The notes: generated by a model from the letters alone, not told the origin. A stretch of DNA of 64,000 nucleotides from Rhizobiaceae bacterium (GCA_023953845.1 JAMLJC010000001.1:3916501-3980500); one strand, 5' to 3'; shown: positions 24,993-34,302, numbered from the stretch's first letter. A program made the numbers and translations.

Positions 24993-26964
24993 GAACATCA
25001 ATCTCGCCGCGAAGAAAGCGGTTGATCCATACATCGACGGCTTCGCTGACACGCTCTGGAGCGAAGTGTTCCAACGTCTGATCCAGTGACGCAGCCTCCA
25101 TTTCGAATGAAGACCCAAGCCAAGCCGTCAGCGGCATCGATCGCTGGATCATAAAAAGTTCCGCGCGCGCTCTGGTGAGGGGATCAAAGCTGTCCTCGAA
25201 GATGACCCCGTTGTAGCATCCCGTACATCGCTGCACCGCGCACAGCGCGCCTGAGACGTGACCAGGAGCAATTTCCGGGGGCGGATCTGTCGGATCGAGG
25301 CAACCCATGCCAAGCCGGGAGCGTTTGCGGTGATCGAACAGCCTGGCTTCCGTTCTCTCATCAATGTGGCCGCGGTCCACTAGTAGGCGAAGTCGTGTTC
25401 CGTCTAGTACGCGCCCTCCTTCGATCTCACTGAAAACGGCCTTCTGAAGTGCGCGGACTGCCTTTTCACTCTGCGCGCGATAGCGGCGTCGGCGGAGATA
25501 ATGGACCAGTGTCCTATAGTCGGAATGCTGTGACGCAAGCTGCGCAATTAAGGCATTGTTGCCGCTCGTAATGTAAGCGTGACCTATCCAGGCGTCACGG
25601 GCGTCGCTCGTCGTGAGCTGGGCGAGGATCGGATGTTGGTCGCCAAGGGAGTGCTTCTCGCAGACTAACCGGGCAATCTCGTTCAAATGAGGTGAATCGC
25701 TGCCACCAAGTGCCCCGACTGCCCCAATTTTGTTGACGACATGGTAAAGCCATGGGCTCTTCACCAATGTCTCAAGCCGCTCGACTTCGGCTGCATTTTG
25801 ATCGCTTCGGTCGCGTAGATGAGCCGCGCGTGCAAGCTCAAGATCTTTGGCGACAGTTCGCCGGAGAGATGCTGTTCGCTCAATCATATACTCGAGAATA
25901 CGGAATGGATGCCACTCAGGCTTCCTGAGACACGGTATGAAAACGTGGCGCTCGGACCGATGTTTGAAGGCGTGAAGAACGCAGAATTCACTTCTATGCG
26001 CATGATCTTCTACCCACATTTCATGTTTGCTAACGTCCATCGCAGCGACTGTGGCGAGGTTCCAGCCTGTGCCGATGAGAAAAAGCCAGAAGAAGATTGC
26101 CGTATCTTGATAGCTTGGGTGAAACCATCTGAGTTTTCCGACAATCCCCTGTTGGCCGCGTGCACTCATTCCGGGAGCTAGATACGCTGGGCCATCGTGC
26201 TTCTGAGTGCGATTATTGTTCGCCTTGTTGAGTCCTCGTGCCTTGAAGAGGTAGAATTGCGATTTTGAGGGGATGTGGCCTTGAGTTAGATGTCGTGTTA
26301 GCCAGGCATGGTTTTCGGGACATTGCCACCCAGCACTATCGGGAGCGCGTGCTACGCCTCGCGGATCGCGGCCTAGGGCCGCCATGCGCTCGCCTTCACG
26401 GAACATCGCCTTGATCGACATCGCCTCCTTCTTCAACGCGGAATACAGCTTCTTGAACGCTTGAAGATCGATATCGTCCTTGTCACTCGGGCCGCGACGA
26501 GGGGGCGTTGGCCAGAACAAGGGCGTGCAACCAGCGATGATCCTTGCTAGGTCAACGAGGCTCTTAATTTGCTTGTATGTTCCCTGACCCCACCCTTGCT
26601 CTTCGACCCAGATTCCGAGCGCGCGCCCCATTCCGTCCTTCAAATCTCCGAACGATGTCACCGTGACCTCTGGATCGATTCTGTCCAGGAACCGCATCAG
26701 TTGTCTGCAGGAAGTCCGCATCGTTGACTGGACCACCGAGGTGGGAGTGGTGATCCGGAACACATCCGCGAGCTCCAGGGCGATCGTTCTCCGCCCCTGG
26801 AAATCCCCGGCCCATGACCATTTTGATTGCGCTCTCAGGTTATCCCCCCGGCCACCCAGATAAAACTCCGTCAGGTCGACCTCATACCGAACATCGTCTG
26901 GCGGATGGATCCAGAATTTCAGGTCAGCAAGGTCGAAGAGGTCGTCGAGCTGCGAAGAGATCAT
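24970..26964 (-). CDS. ginB: Tyrosine recombinase-like protein, second of trio (GinB-like), catalytic set incomplete
   Basis: 664 residues from ATG 26964, two bases after the ginA stop. The fold resembles Tn554 TnpB-type integrases: a C-terminal region with DAWIGHAYITSGNNALIAQL and LVHYLRRRRYRAQSEK, and a terminal Cys cluster (CAVQRCTGCYNGV). I can see a candidate nucleophile Tyr but not the usual first Arg (the equivalent region reads GTGWNLATVAAMD) nor a clean HxxR. It may therefore be a structural or partly active partner of GinA and GinC. Confidence 0.8.
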   Translation of the reverse strand: MISSQLDDLFDLADLKFWIHPPDDVRYEVDLTEFYLGGRGDNLRAQSKWSWAGDFQGRRTIALELADVFRITTPTSVVQSTMRTSCRQLMRFLDRIDPEVTVTSFGDLKDGMGRALGIWVEEQGWGQGTYKQIKSLVDLARIIAGCTPLFWPTPPRRGPSDKDDIDLQAFKKLYSALKKEAMSIKAMFREGERMAALGRDPRGVARAPDSAGWQCPENHAWLTRHLTQGHIPSKSQFYLFKARGLNKANNNRTQKHDGPAYLAPGMSARGQQGIVGKLRWFHPSYQDTAIFFWLFLIGTGWNLATVAAMDVSKHEMWVEDHAHRSEFCVLHAFKHRSERHVFIPCLRKPEWHPFRILEYMIERTASLRRTVAKDLELARAAHLRDRSDQNAAEVERLETLVKSPWLYHVVNKIGAVGALGGSDSPHLNEIARLVCEKHSLGDQHPILAQLTTSDARDAWIGHAYITSGNNALIAQLASQHSDYRTLVHYLRRRRYRAQSEKAVRALQKAVFSEIEGGRVLDGTRLRLLVDRGHIDERTEARLFDHRKRSRLGMGCLDPTDPPPEIAPGHVSGALCAVQRCTGCYNGVIFEDSFDPLTRARAELFMIQRSMPLTAWLGSSFEMEAASLDQTLEHFAPERVSEAVDVWINRFLRGEIDVHDTYPAY

Positions 26965-26966
26965 CT

Positions 26967-28238
26967 CTAGTTGCCTTCCATTTCTGCAGCGAGGAAATTG
27001 TGCCATCCGGTGGCGGCTGAGGCCGCGCCCGATGCGGTCACGAGCCAGCGCAGGTAGAGCTCCGTCGTGCTGTCATCTGCATGCCCCAACTGCTTCCTGA
27101 GCGTTTTCAGGTGCCATGCGCCGCGCGAGTTGATCCAATCTGCACCCATGTCAGACAAAGCTCGGCCGGCCATCTTTGCGTCGCGCTCTGTTGCGTAAAG
27201 AATGGAGAAGCAGGCATAGGTGTGCCGACCATGGTGGGTGGTCCAGTGTTCTGGACGGGGCTCCACTTTATGAAAGCAGTCGTAAAGCCGGGCTTCCGAG
27301 ACCGGGATGCCTTCGTGATCTCTCGCCGTCGAAAGAAACAGCTTGTCGGAAGGGGCCTCCCGTGTCCGGGTGTGATAAAGGTAGCGGAGGCGCATACGCG
27401 GGCCGTCGATCCAGCGGCGGATCTCAAGGAGAAAAGGTATCGCTGCCTGAATTGTTCGAGGCCTGGACCCCTTCGTTTTGGTCAGGTTTACGGGCGCCAT
27501 CAGTTGGCCGGCTCTGGCCAAGGCGTCTAAAGTGTGCAGAGCCGGAATCTGGTCTTCCGTCATCGCAACCGTTTCGGCCAGCCGGGTTCCACATTCCAAT
27601 ACGAACCGGCAGGCGAGGTACTTTCCGTACCCCTTTTTCAGCCGGACCTGCTTCAACCACCCGGCCACAGTCTTTGGTTGTGGGAGATGTGTTATGGCGA
27701 TGATATCGCGGCTGTACGAAGTCTTGCGTCGCCCAATACGCGACAGCATGACATCGTCGCTTACTCCTCCGTGTGCGGCGCCCCGGCCCCGGACCTTGTA
27801 TTTTACGTCCAGTGGGGCCCGCAGACCCACCTTCCCAGCCCAAGTGAGGAAGCGCGTCACCTCATCAGCGCGTTGGTTGGCTGTGTCGGCTTCCAGCGGT
27901 CTTCCGCTTGGAGACCATCTCCCCAACGCCATGTCATTTTGGAACCTCAGAACACCCTTGTAGTTCAGCGTTTTCCATTCGAGCCGGTGGTCGAGACACC
28001 AGTCACTAAATATCGAGAGCTGTCGACCGATGTTGTCGAGTGTCGTTCCGCAGGGATAGTCAGCTGCGTATAAGTCATCAGGATCACTAAATACCTCTGA
28101 CAGGGCGCGAGAACGGAGGTATCTGTTTAGTTCGCGACAGTAACGTCCGTTCTTATCAAAAAGAACAGGTACAGTCGAAACATCATAAAATCCCAGTGAT
28201 TGTAATTTGTTTTCATTCGGGTAGAACAACTTCGCCAT
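26967..28238 (-). CDS. ginA: Tyrosine recombinase, first of trio (GinA-like)
   Basis: 423 residues from ATG 28238 (GGA seven bases upstream; a TTG at 28250 is the alternative). The catalytic set is complete: Arg in ECGTRLAETVAM, HxxR in HHGRHTYACF, His in LGHADDSTTELYLRW and the nucleophile Tyr in the same motif. The N-terminal ~180 residues form a SAM-like DNA-binding part (NIGRQLSIFSDWCLDHRLEW). It is the first gene of the operon, whose promoter must lie in the AT-rich stretch up to 28460. Confidence 0.88.
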   Translation of the reverse strand: MAKLFYPNENKLQSLGFYDVSTVPVLFDKNGRYCRELNRYLRSRALSEVFSDPDDLYAADYPCGTTLDNIGRQLSIFSDWCLDHRLEWKTLNYKGVLRFQNDMALGRWSPSGRPLEADTANQRADEVTRFLTWAGKVGLRAPLDVKYKVRGRGAAHGGVSDDVMLSRIGRRKTSYSRDIIAITHLPQPKTVAGWLKQVRLKKGYGKYLACRFVLECGTRLAETVAMTEDQIPALHTLDALARAGQLMAPVNLTKTKGSRPRTIQAAIPFLLEIRRWIDGPRMRLRYLYHTRTREAPSDKLFLSTARDHEGIPVSEARLYDCFHKVEPRPEHWTTHHGRHTYACFSILYATERDAKMAGRALSDMGADWINSRGAWHLKTLRKQLGHADDSTTELYLRWLVTASGAASAATGWHNFLAAEMEGN

Positions 28239-28460
28239 CTGCGATTCCAAAACAAGTCGGGATGCACCCGCGAGCTTTCGTTCCTCAGGTACTTTGGGAT
28301 GCGCAGGTCTGCTTTTCGACGTGGATCTTTCTGGCAGTCTTGCACGACCTTTGCGTCAGCCACGCAAGTAATTCCCTAGATGGTGCTGGCAAAGATGGGA
28401 ATAGGTGAGAGAATTTGTCGTTCTTCTCTTGACTTCGTCATCCGCAACCGTCGGTTTGCG

Positions 28461-28477
28461 GTGAATTTTCACTAAAG
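28461..28477. repeat. Right-end repeat of the integrated element (candidate attachment site)
   Basis: GTGAA-TTTTC-ACTAAAG, matching GTGAA-ATCA-ACTAAAG at 21313-21328 except for the short centre. It lies ~220 bp upstream of ginA where AT content drops back to the host level. Confidence 0.45.
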
Positions 28478-28879
28478 CTCCGTCCTGGAATGGTGGACGA
28501 AAGTGTGCCGGGCAGTGAATCCTTCAGCGCATCTCAACCGCATGATTCATATGGTCGATTCGGCGCGGGCCCATCTCCTTGCGTAAGGAGGCTGGGCAGT
28601 TGGCCAAGGAAACGTCCGCTAGCGGAGTCCTTCACGGGTCGCGGAGCACTTTACGGGGTGCTCTAGCGTTACAGAACTCGATGACGGCTGAGCCGGCACA
28701 GTCAGCGGTTGGGTGCACAACTTCTGATGGAGCGCTGTCCACAGATAAGGCACTTTTCCACAACGCGGCTGGCATATGGTCGGTGTGAAAAAGCTGCTGG
28801 GCATGAAGCGGTAGCATATCGACGCGTCCAGAAGGCGACTTCTGGTTCGCGGGCCGGTCGCGGCAGTTCGGACGGTCTT
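28478..28879. other. Intergenic stretch right of the element
   Basis: No intact gene seen. It contains one hairpin, CTCCTT-GCGT-AAGGAG with an outer GCCCA/TGGGC pairing (28569-28597), of unknown role. Confidence 0.45.
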
Positions 28880-29125
28880 GATGCGCTCGATGAACTCGAA
28901 GCCTGGGCTTATCCCGGCCACCAGCAGCCCCGTCGATGCAACGTGGGAATTGCCGCTCGGTTGCGTTTCCTTCGTCATGCTCGAAGGCGTCGACATCCGT
29001 GACATGCGCCGCAAGCGGTCGGACGTTCTCGTCGCGTGCCACGTCGGCAACGGCACGAAACTCAAGGCCCTTCGCGAGATGCATGACGCCGACGAGCGCC
29101 TTGTCCTTGTCGTTCCGGCTGTCTG
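28880..29125 (-). pseudogene. Remnant of a UvrD/Rep-type superfamily-1 helicase
   Basis: One frame reads VGVMHLAKGLEFRAVADVAR, matching helicase motif V of UvrD/Rep-type enzymes (consensus T-MHRAKGLEF-AV). It continues to NATERQF, equivalent to the start of motif VI (ERxLLYVACTRAR). The rest of motif VI and the next segment are in another frame: SHVASTGLLVAGISPGFEFI, matching the family LLV-G-xPGSEFL. A small deletion that removes the CTRAR residues and a frameshift separate them. No ATPase domain remains, so the gene is dead. Confidence 0.7.
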
Positions 29126-29217
29126 TCACAGTCAGGGACGTTAGGATGGTCGTCTTCGACTTCATGGAACGACGTCGCGGAAGCGAAACGGGCAAGTAGC
29201 CCGTGGCGCTGGTCGGC

Positions 29218-30057
29218 CTAACGGAACGTCGCGAGAAAGCTGGTCGGTGTAAGCGCAACATGGCTCTCCAGCGGCGGATTGAGCTCGAACGCCTTCGGCT
29301 CTCGGGAGAAGTTCCAGAGCCGAAGGAGACACCAGTCAGTTCGCCGCTGCTCCGACACGGCGAGCTCGTTGCCCGAGATGTGGAAGGGCGTTCGCTCCCA
29401 GCCGTTGGTCGTCTTCACCTCGATCAGACGCTCACGCCCGTCTGGGAGGAACGAGGCGATGTCGAAGCCAGCGCCGTCGCCATCTACATCCGAGACCCAC
29501 CGGACACGCTCGGCCAGATCACCTCGGCCAGATTGGCTCAGGGTGTGCCGTTCATGTCGGACCACAAGCTCCTCACCGCGGCGACCGAGCGCCCGGTTCC
29601 GCTCGTCGCGCTCCGCCACGTCATACCGTCTGGCGACGGCCAAGGTTTGTTGCAACTCGGTCGGATCGGGGTGGTTCGAAAGCGTCGGCGCGGGCCCGAT
29701 CCACAGCGAAGGCGGCTCGTCCATTTCGCTCGCGGAACCCGAAGCGCCAGCCGGCGGGCGCACTAGCCAATCCGGGTGCGTGTCCAGCCAGTCGACGACG
29801 GCTGACTCGAGCGCTCGCTGGTAGTTGAAGGCGGGCTTGTAGCCATCGATCCAGGTTTCGCCCAAGCCCTTCAGGATCGCGCTAATGTTCTGGTGCTTGT
29901 ATTCGATGGATCCCCGGCCGCGTCCGGTCAGGCTCTGCAGCGCCCGGTTCCGCTCCGCCTTGCTGAACGGCTTCCCCGCGAGCACCAGCGCCAGCATGCC
30001 GAAGTAGTCGGCGACGATCGCCGCGTTTTCCTGATCTGACCATTCGCCACCCGCCAT
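29218..30057 (-). CDS. DUF3883 domain protein (nuclease-like fold)
   Basis: 279 residues from ATG 30057. The N-terminal ~100 residues are helical (MAGGEWSDQENAAIVADYF; FSKAERNRALQSLTGRGRGS). The C-terminal half is a DUF3883 domain: GRRGEELVVRHE, GAGFDIASFLPDGRERLIEV, then KTTNGWERTPFHISGNE. These hold the Glu/Asp and EVK residues of a PD-(D/E)xK-like core. DUF3883 proteins are often near restriction or helicase genes; a helicase remnant lies just downstream here, so they may once have worked together (inference). Divergent from imuA. Confidence 0.85.
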   Translation of the reverse strand: MAGGEWSDQENAAIVADYFGMLALVLAGKPFSKAERNRALQSLTGRGRGSIEYKHQNISAILKGLGETWIDGYKPAFNYQRALESAVVDWLDTHPDWLVRPPAGASGSASEMDEPPSLWIGPAPTLSNHPDPTELQQTLAVARRYDVAERDERNRALGRRGEELVVRHERHTLSQSGRGDLAERVRWVSDVDGDGAGFDIASFLPDGRERLIEVKTTNGWERTPFHISGNELAVSEQRRTDWCLLRLWNFSREPKAFELNPPLESHVALTPTSFLATFR

Positions 30058-30182
30058 GCGCGCGACCCTACAGGGGCCGGGCCGTTTCGGGAACTCCTGT
30101 CCGCGCGTGCGCAGCCCGTTTCGAGAGTGCGTGCGCGCGGTTAGCAGCTCCAACCGAGGATTTTGACTCGACGTCCGAACCA

Positions 30183-30197
30183 GAACGAAATAGGAAC
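30183..30197 (+). promoter_or_regulatory. LexA (SOS) box upstream of imuA
   Basis: GAACGAAATAGGAAC fits the alphaproteobacterial LexA consensus GAAC-N7-GAAC exactly. It lies 29-43 bp upstream of the imuA start, so the imuAB operon should be DNA-damage inducible. Confidence 0.85.
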
Positions 30198-30225
30198 ATT
30201 ATCCGCAACGGAAATGGTGAGCGCG

Positions 30226-30975
30226 ATGTCCAAGGCGGACGTTGCAGCGCTGCGTTCGACGATCGCAGCGCTCGAGGCCGGCCGCCGGCAGGTAAAGGAG
30301 GTCCTGCCGTTCGGGCTGAACGAGGTCGACGGGAAGCTCCCGGGCGGCGGGCTCTCGCTTGGAGCGCTGCATGAAGTGGCGGGTGGCGGAAACGGTGCAG
30401 TGGATGGCGCCGCGGCGGCCCTGTTCGCGGCGGGAATCGCGGCGAGAACGAGCGGACGAATTCTATGGTGCCTCACGAGACCCGACCTGTTTGCCCCGGC
30501 CATCGCCCAGGCGGGGCTCTCTCCGGATCGCGTGATCTACGTCGAGGCCGGAGACGAGAAGGCGGTGCTGGCGTGTATGGAGGAAGGCCTGCGCCACGGC
30601 GGTTTGGGCTGCGTCGTCGCAGAGGTCGCCCATCTATCGATGACCGCTTCACGCCGTCTGCAACTCGCCGCGGAGGGATCGAGCACGATGGGTCTCGCTA
30701 TCCGGCGGTGGCGGCGCCAGTCGGAGGCATCGGATTTCGGGCAGCCGACGGCAGCGTCCACCCGGTGGCGCGTATCGGTCCTGCCGTCACGCCCGTTGCC
30801 CGTGCCCGGGGTCGGTCGCCATCGCTGGCTGGTCGAGCTGATCCGGGCGCGCGCGGGCGAGAGCGCCGACTTCGAACTGGAAGCCTGCGATGACCAGGGT
30901 CGTCTCGGTCTTCCTTCCCAGGTGGAGCATCGATCGGCACAGACGGGCCTCGGTCGGCGCTACGCAGCCGGATAG
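30226..30975 (+). CDS. imuA: SOS mutagenesis accessory protein ImuA
   Basis: 249 residues from ATG 30226 (MSKADVAALRSTIAALEAG), the usual N-terminus of alphaproteobacterial ImuA; an ATG at 30214 is possible. It is a RecA-like protein without a canonical Walker A: PFGLNEVDGKLPGGGLSLGA, HEVAGGGNG, then WCLTRPDLFAPAIAQAGL and GCVVAEVAHLSMTASRRLQL. ImuA works with ImuB and DnaE2 in translesion synthesis. It overlaps imuB by 86 bp. Confidence 0.93.
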   Translation: MSKADVAALRSTIAALEAGRRQVKEVLPFGLNEVDGKLPGGGLSLGALHEVAGGGNGAVDGAAAALFAAGIAARTSGRILWCLTRPDLFAPAIAQAGLSPDRVIYVEAGDEKAVLACMEEGLRHGGLGCVVAEVAHLSMTASRRLQLAAEGSSTMGLAIRRWRRQSEASDFGQPTAASTRWRVSVLPSRPLPVPGVGRHRWLVELIRARAGESADFELEACDDQGRLGLPSQVEHRSAQTGLGRRYAAG

Positions 30976-32410
30976 CGCGCCGCTCGTTTTGGCAGGCTCG
31001 GATGGCCGCAGGAGGATCGTCATAGCTGCCGATGACGTGGCGATGCGACAAGGACTCCGCTCCGGCATGCCGCTGGCCAAGGCGCAGGTTCTGGTACCGG
31101 GTCTGCAGATCGAGGATGCCGACCCGGCGGGAGATATCGACGCACTTGAGCGGTTGGCATTCTGGGCGCTGCGATACTCGCCCGTCGTCGCCGCAGACGC
31201 GCCGGACGGCATCGTCCTCGACATCGAGGGCGCAGCGCACCTGCTGGGCAGCGACGAAGGTCTCGCGCGGGACCTTCATGAGCGCCTCGGCGCTGCGGGC
31301 TACACTTGCCAGATCGGGATCGCCAACACATGGGGCGCCGCGCATGCGCTGGCCCGCTTCGGACAAGACCCCATCAGCATCGTCCAAAGCATTCCGCCCA
31401 AACGAGTGCTTGCTCCGATGCCGATTGCAGCACTCAGGCTCGAAGCGGCGCTGGTCGCCGAGCTGCGGTCCTTAGGATTCGAGCAAGTCGCCGACCTGCT
31501 GTCACAGCCACGGGCGCCGCTGACGCTGAGGTTCGGACCGCAGATCTGGCGGCGGATCGACCAGGCGTTGGGGTCGGTGCCGGAACCGATCGATCCAGTG
31601 CGCCCGGCCGACATGATCGAGGTGCGGCGCGCCTTCGCGGAACCGATCGGCGCAGCCGAAACCATCAAGCGATACATTGCGCAGCTCGTCGAACAGCTCT
31701 GCTCGCGGCTGGAGGAACGCGGCCAAGGGGCGCGTCGCCTAGACCTCGTCTGTCATCGCGTCGATGCCCAGCAGCAGCCCGTTCGGATCGGGATGGCCGT
31801 CGCCACCCGAGACCAAAAGCGGCTCGTGCGAATGCTTTCCGACAAGTTGGCAGAGATCGAGCCAGGCTTCGGCATCGAGCTGATGGCACTGGCGTGCACC
31901 TGGACGCAGGCCATGGAGCCGTCCCAAGGTCTCTCGTCCCTGATCGATCCCTCCGCGCCGGACGTGTCCGACCTCGTCGACATCCTCGCAAACCGCGTGG
32001 GCGAGGACCGTCTCTACCGCATGGCGCCAGTGCCTAGCGACGTGCCCGAACGGAGCGTTGAAAGGATTCCCGCGCTTTCGCCCGATCGGGAATCCTCGTG
32101 GGCAAGCAACTGGCCACGCCCAGCTCGCCTGCTGGCACGTCCGGAACCGATCGAGACAGTGGCGCTGCTCCCTGATCACCCTCCGGCCTTCTTCACCTGG
32201 CGCGGCGTTCGCCGACGCGTGAGGCGGGCGGACGGTCCCGAACGGGTCTTCGGCGAATGGTGGACGCGAGACGCCGAGCTGTCCGCCGTGCGCGACTATT
32301 TCCGGGTGGAGGACGAGGCTGGCGAGCGCTACTGGGTCTATCGCGCCGGCGACGGCGAAGACCCCCAGACCGGATCGCACCGTTGGTTCCTGCATGGCAT
32401 CTTCGGCTGA
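30890..32410 (+). CDS. imuB: Y-family polymerase-like protein ImuB
   Basis: 506 residues. It opens with RVVSVFLPRWSIDRHRR in place of the Y-family VDMDAFFA motif, so the catalytic acids are missing, as in known ImuB proteins, which act as adaptor between DnaE2 and the beta clamp. Further Y-family-like segments are GMPLAKAQVLVPGLQIEDAD and GIANTWGAAHALARFG. The C-terminal third carries WTRDAELSAVRDYFRVEDEA and ends in GSHRWFLHGIFG, typical of ImuB. In most relatives dnaE2 follows directly; here it is 8.4 kb away. Confidence 0.95.
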   Translation: MTRVVSVFLPRWSIDRHRRASVGATQPDSAPLVLAGSDGRRRIVIAADDVAMRQGLRSGMPLAKAQVLVPGLQIEDADPAGDIDALERLAFWALRYSPVVAADAPDGIVLDIEGAAHLLGSDEGLARDLHERLGAAGYTCQIGIANTWGAAHALARFGQDPISIVQSIPPKRVLAPMPIAALRLEAALVAELRSLGFEQVADLLSQPRAPLTLRFGPQIWRRIDQALGSVPEPIDPVRPADMIEVRRAFAEPIGAAETIKRYIAQLVEQLCSRLEERGQGARRLDLVCHRVDAQQQPVRIGMAVATRDQKRLVRMLSDKLAEIEPGFGIELMALACTWTQAMEPSQGLSSLIDPSAPDVSDLVDILANRVGEDRLYRMAPVPSDVPERSVERIPALSPDRESSWASNWPRPARLLARPEPIETVALLPDHPPAFFTWRGVRRRVRRADGPERVFGEWWTRDAELSAVRDYFRVEDEAGERYWVYRAGDGEDPQTGSHRWFLHGIFG

Positions 32411-32454
32411 AGCGGCGGACGGAACCGGAACGCGCCGATCCGCCTTTGCTGACC

Positions 32455-32934
32455 ATGTCCAGGCGCCCCTCATATCTTGACTTCGACAAATCCCGTTACG
32501 CGTGGAAGCCGGATATCGACTACCGCGCCCATCCAGAACTCTACCGCATCGGGCGCGGTGAGCAGGGCGTGCTGATCTGTCAGCCCTACAAGGACGAACT
32601 CGCGCCGTTGTGGCGGTTCAAGACGCCGAACGAGGCGGAGAAGAGCGGCGCCGCGATCGAGGCCAAATTCATGGCCTACCTCGACGCTGGCGATTTCGTC
32701 GGCGCCGATCTGGCTCGAAAGTTCCTGCAGATGGGCTACACCCGTGCCCGTCGCTACGCCAACTATCGCGGCGGCCGGAAATATGCCGGCGATGACCATC
32801 ACGAACTCCCCCGCGGCACAGGCGACCCCGAGAAGGCGAGGTCCGCCGAAATCTTTCGTGCGAGATGGAAGGCGGCCGAGGCAAACGAAGACTACGCCGC
32901 GCGGAAGAAGGACTGGAAGGAGCGGCTCGGTTGA
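32455..32934 (+). CDS. DUF4385 family protein
   Basis: 159 residues from ATG 32455. The family pattern is visible: YLDFDKSRYAWKPDIDYRAH, RIGRGEQGVLICQPYKDEL, WRFKTPNEAEKS, DLARKFLQMGYTRARRYANY. The C-terminus is charged (ARWKAAEANEDYAARKKDWK). The family has no known function and is soluble. It is 44 bp after imuB and may be read through from it. Confidence 0.88.
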   Translation: MSRRPSYLDFDKSRYAWKPDIDYRAHPELYRIGRGEQGVLICQPYKDELAPLWRFKTPNEAEKSGAAIEAKFMAYLDAGDFVGADLARKFLQMGYTRARRYANYRGGRKYAGDDHHELPRGTGDPEKARSAEIFRARWKAAEANEDYAARKKDWKERLG

Positions 32935-32965
32935 AGGCAGCGGTGCCGGACGCCATGTGAGCGCC

Positions 32966-33601
32966 ATGCCGCGATTGCCGAAACCGAAACCGCCGACCAG
33001 GCTCATCCAGGAGTGGCCCCTGTCACCTGCGGCAACGATGGGATCGGCCGTGCGTGCGAAAGGAATCCTGCTCGAGGTGCGCGCGCATCTCCCCTTCCCG
33101 GAGCGCAAACTCCTGCACGTCGAGTCCGGCGCTCTTGTACTGCGCGTGCCGGAGGATGACACCGACAATCATGAGGCCACCGCGGAAGCGGTGACCCGCA
33201 AGCTTGCGGACATCGAGGACCTGCCGGTGATCCCGCGCGAGGTGGAGGACATTCTATCGATCAAGCAAGCCGAACGCCATCGTTGGTTGAAGGATGGGCG
33301 GCTTGAGAGTGCAGGCACCCGCACGGTCAAGCTACGTGGCCGGGCGCGGAAAATTACCTTCCACGTCTTCGACCCGCGCCACATAGAGGACGTCCTCGAC
33401 CGCGATCTCCCGGAGGTCTGGCGCGAGGAAGACAAGCTCACTGCTGCGGAGAACAGACGGCGGGGCGCGCAGAAGGCAGCACTGCGCAAGGCGGGCAAAC
33501 TCGCGAGTGGAAACGCCACCGGACGCGACGCCGCAAGGGACGATGCGGCACCAAATCTGAAGGGTTGGGATGACTTCGACCTAGACGGACTGCTCCGCTG
33601 A
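32966..33601 (+). CDS. Hypothetical protein
   Basis: 211 residues from ATG 32966 (MPRLPKPKPPTRLIQEWPLS), 31 bp after the DUF4385 gene. The centre contains SIKQAERHRWLKDGRLESAG followed by RARKITFHVFDPRHIEDVLD, which could be a helix-turn-helix-like region. The C-terminus has the charged stretch EEDKLTAAENRRRGAQKAAL. I do not recognise a family. Codon use is host-like, and the frame covers the whole interval without competing genes. Confidence 0.65.
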   Translation: MPRLPKPKPPTRLIQEWPLSPAATMGSAVRAKGILLEVRAHLPFPERKLLHVESGALVLRVPEDDTDNHEATAEAVTRKLADIEDLPVIPREVEDILSIKQAERHRWLKDGRLESAGTRTVKLRGRARKITFHVFDPRHIEDVLDRDLPEVWREEDKLTAAENRRRGAQKAALRKAGKLASGNATGRDAARDDAAPNLKGWDDFDLDGLLR

Positions 33602-34302
33602 TTCCCTGCGTTCATTAAGGTCGGTGGTCAGCTTTCGACTCCATTGTTGCCGTTTGGGATGCGTCCGTCGTCGCCGGAAACCTACCGTACATTTAGTTCT
33701 CGTCGAACGGCAAAGTCAGGGCCGCAATTCGACGGGCCGCTTTGGGCGGCATCGGCAAAGGCCGCCCGTTCCGTTGCCATTCGCCGAGCCATCGAGCGCG
33801 CGGCCGCAGCTCTCCTCAAAAGAGGCAAGTCGGAGACGGCCGAGCGGCGCGTCCGAGAATGCGTGCGTCGAGCTTTCGCTCCGCGCACGCTTCTCATCAG
33901 TCAACTTTTCAGCAGCCCGGTCTGTAGGCATCCGGACGACATAGCTCAAGCCCTGACGCTCGGCGTAGCCGATGGCCAATTCCAAGGTCGGAGCTCGACT
34001 TGTGTCAGCGTATCGCCGCTGCCGATGTACGCCATCCGCGGTTCGACGAAGGGTGCGGTGCGGCGCTTGAACGTCAGCCGCCAGGCAGATCCGGTCCTTG
34101 CAGAAGTCGTGACGGAGCAGCAGGGCCGCCAAATCCGCGCCACGGCGTCTTCCGGAAAGACCGATCGCCCGAACGACAATGCCCGTGATGAAGCAGGCCA
34201 GTTGTCATGGCCGGGGCTGACACAGGTCATTCTTTCATAGAGCGCGTTGTTCCTGTGCAGCGTCTCCATCGTTCATCCCTCCCTGAAGAGGTGAAGGACA
34301 CG
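33602..34302. other. 700-base stretch without an intact gene
   Basis: Frames are open on both strands, but none has a ribosome-binding site or a recognisable domain. A minus-strand frame (33716-34132) contains AIGYAERQGLSYVVRMPTDR, which faintly recalls DDE transposases but is too short to call. It may be a decayed insertion at the edge of the heat-shock block. Confidence 0.4.

Noticed and set aside
33716..34132. Possible decayed transposase on the minus strand
   Set aside because: Only one short segment recalls a DDE transposase; no inverted repeats found, so not called as a mobile element.
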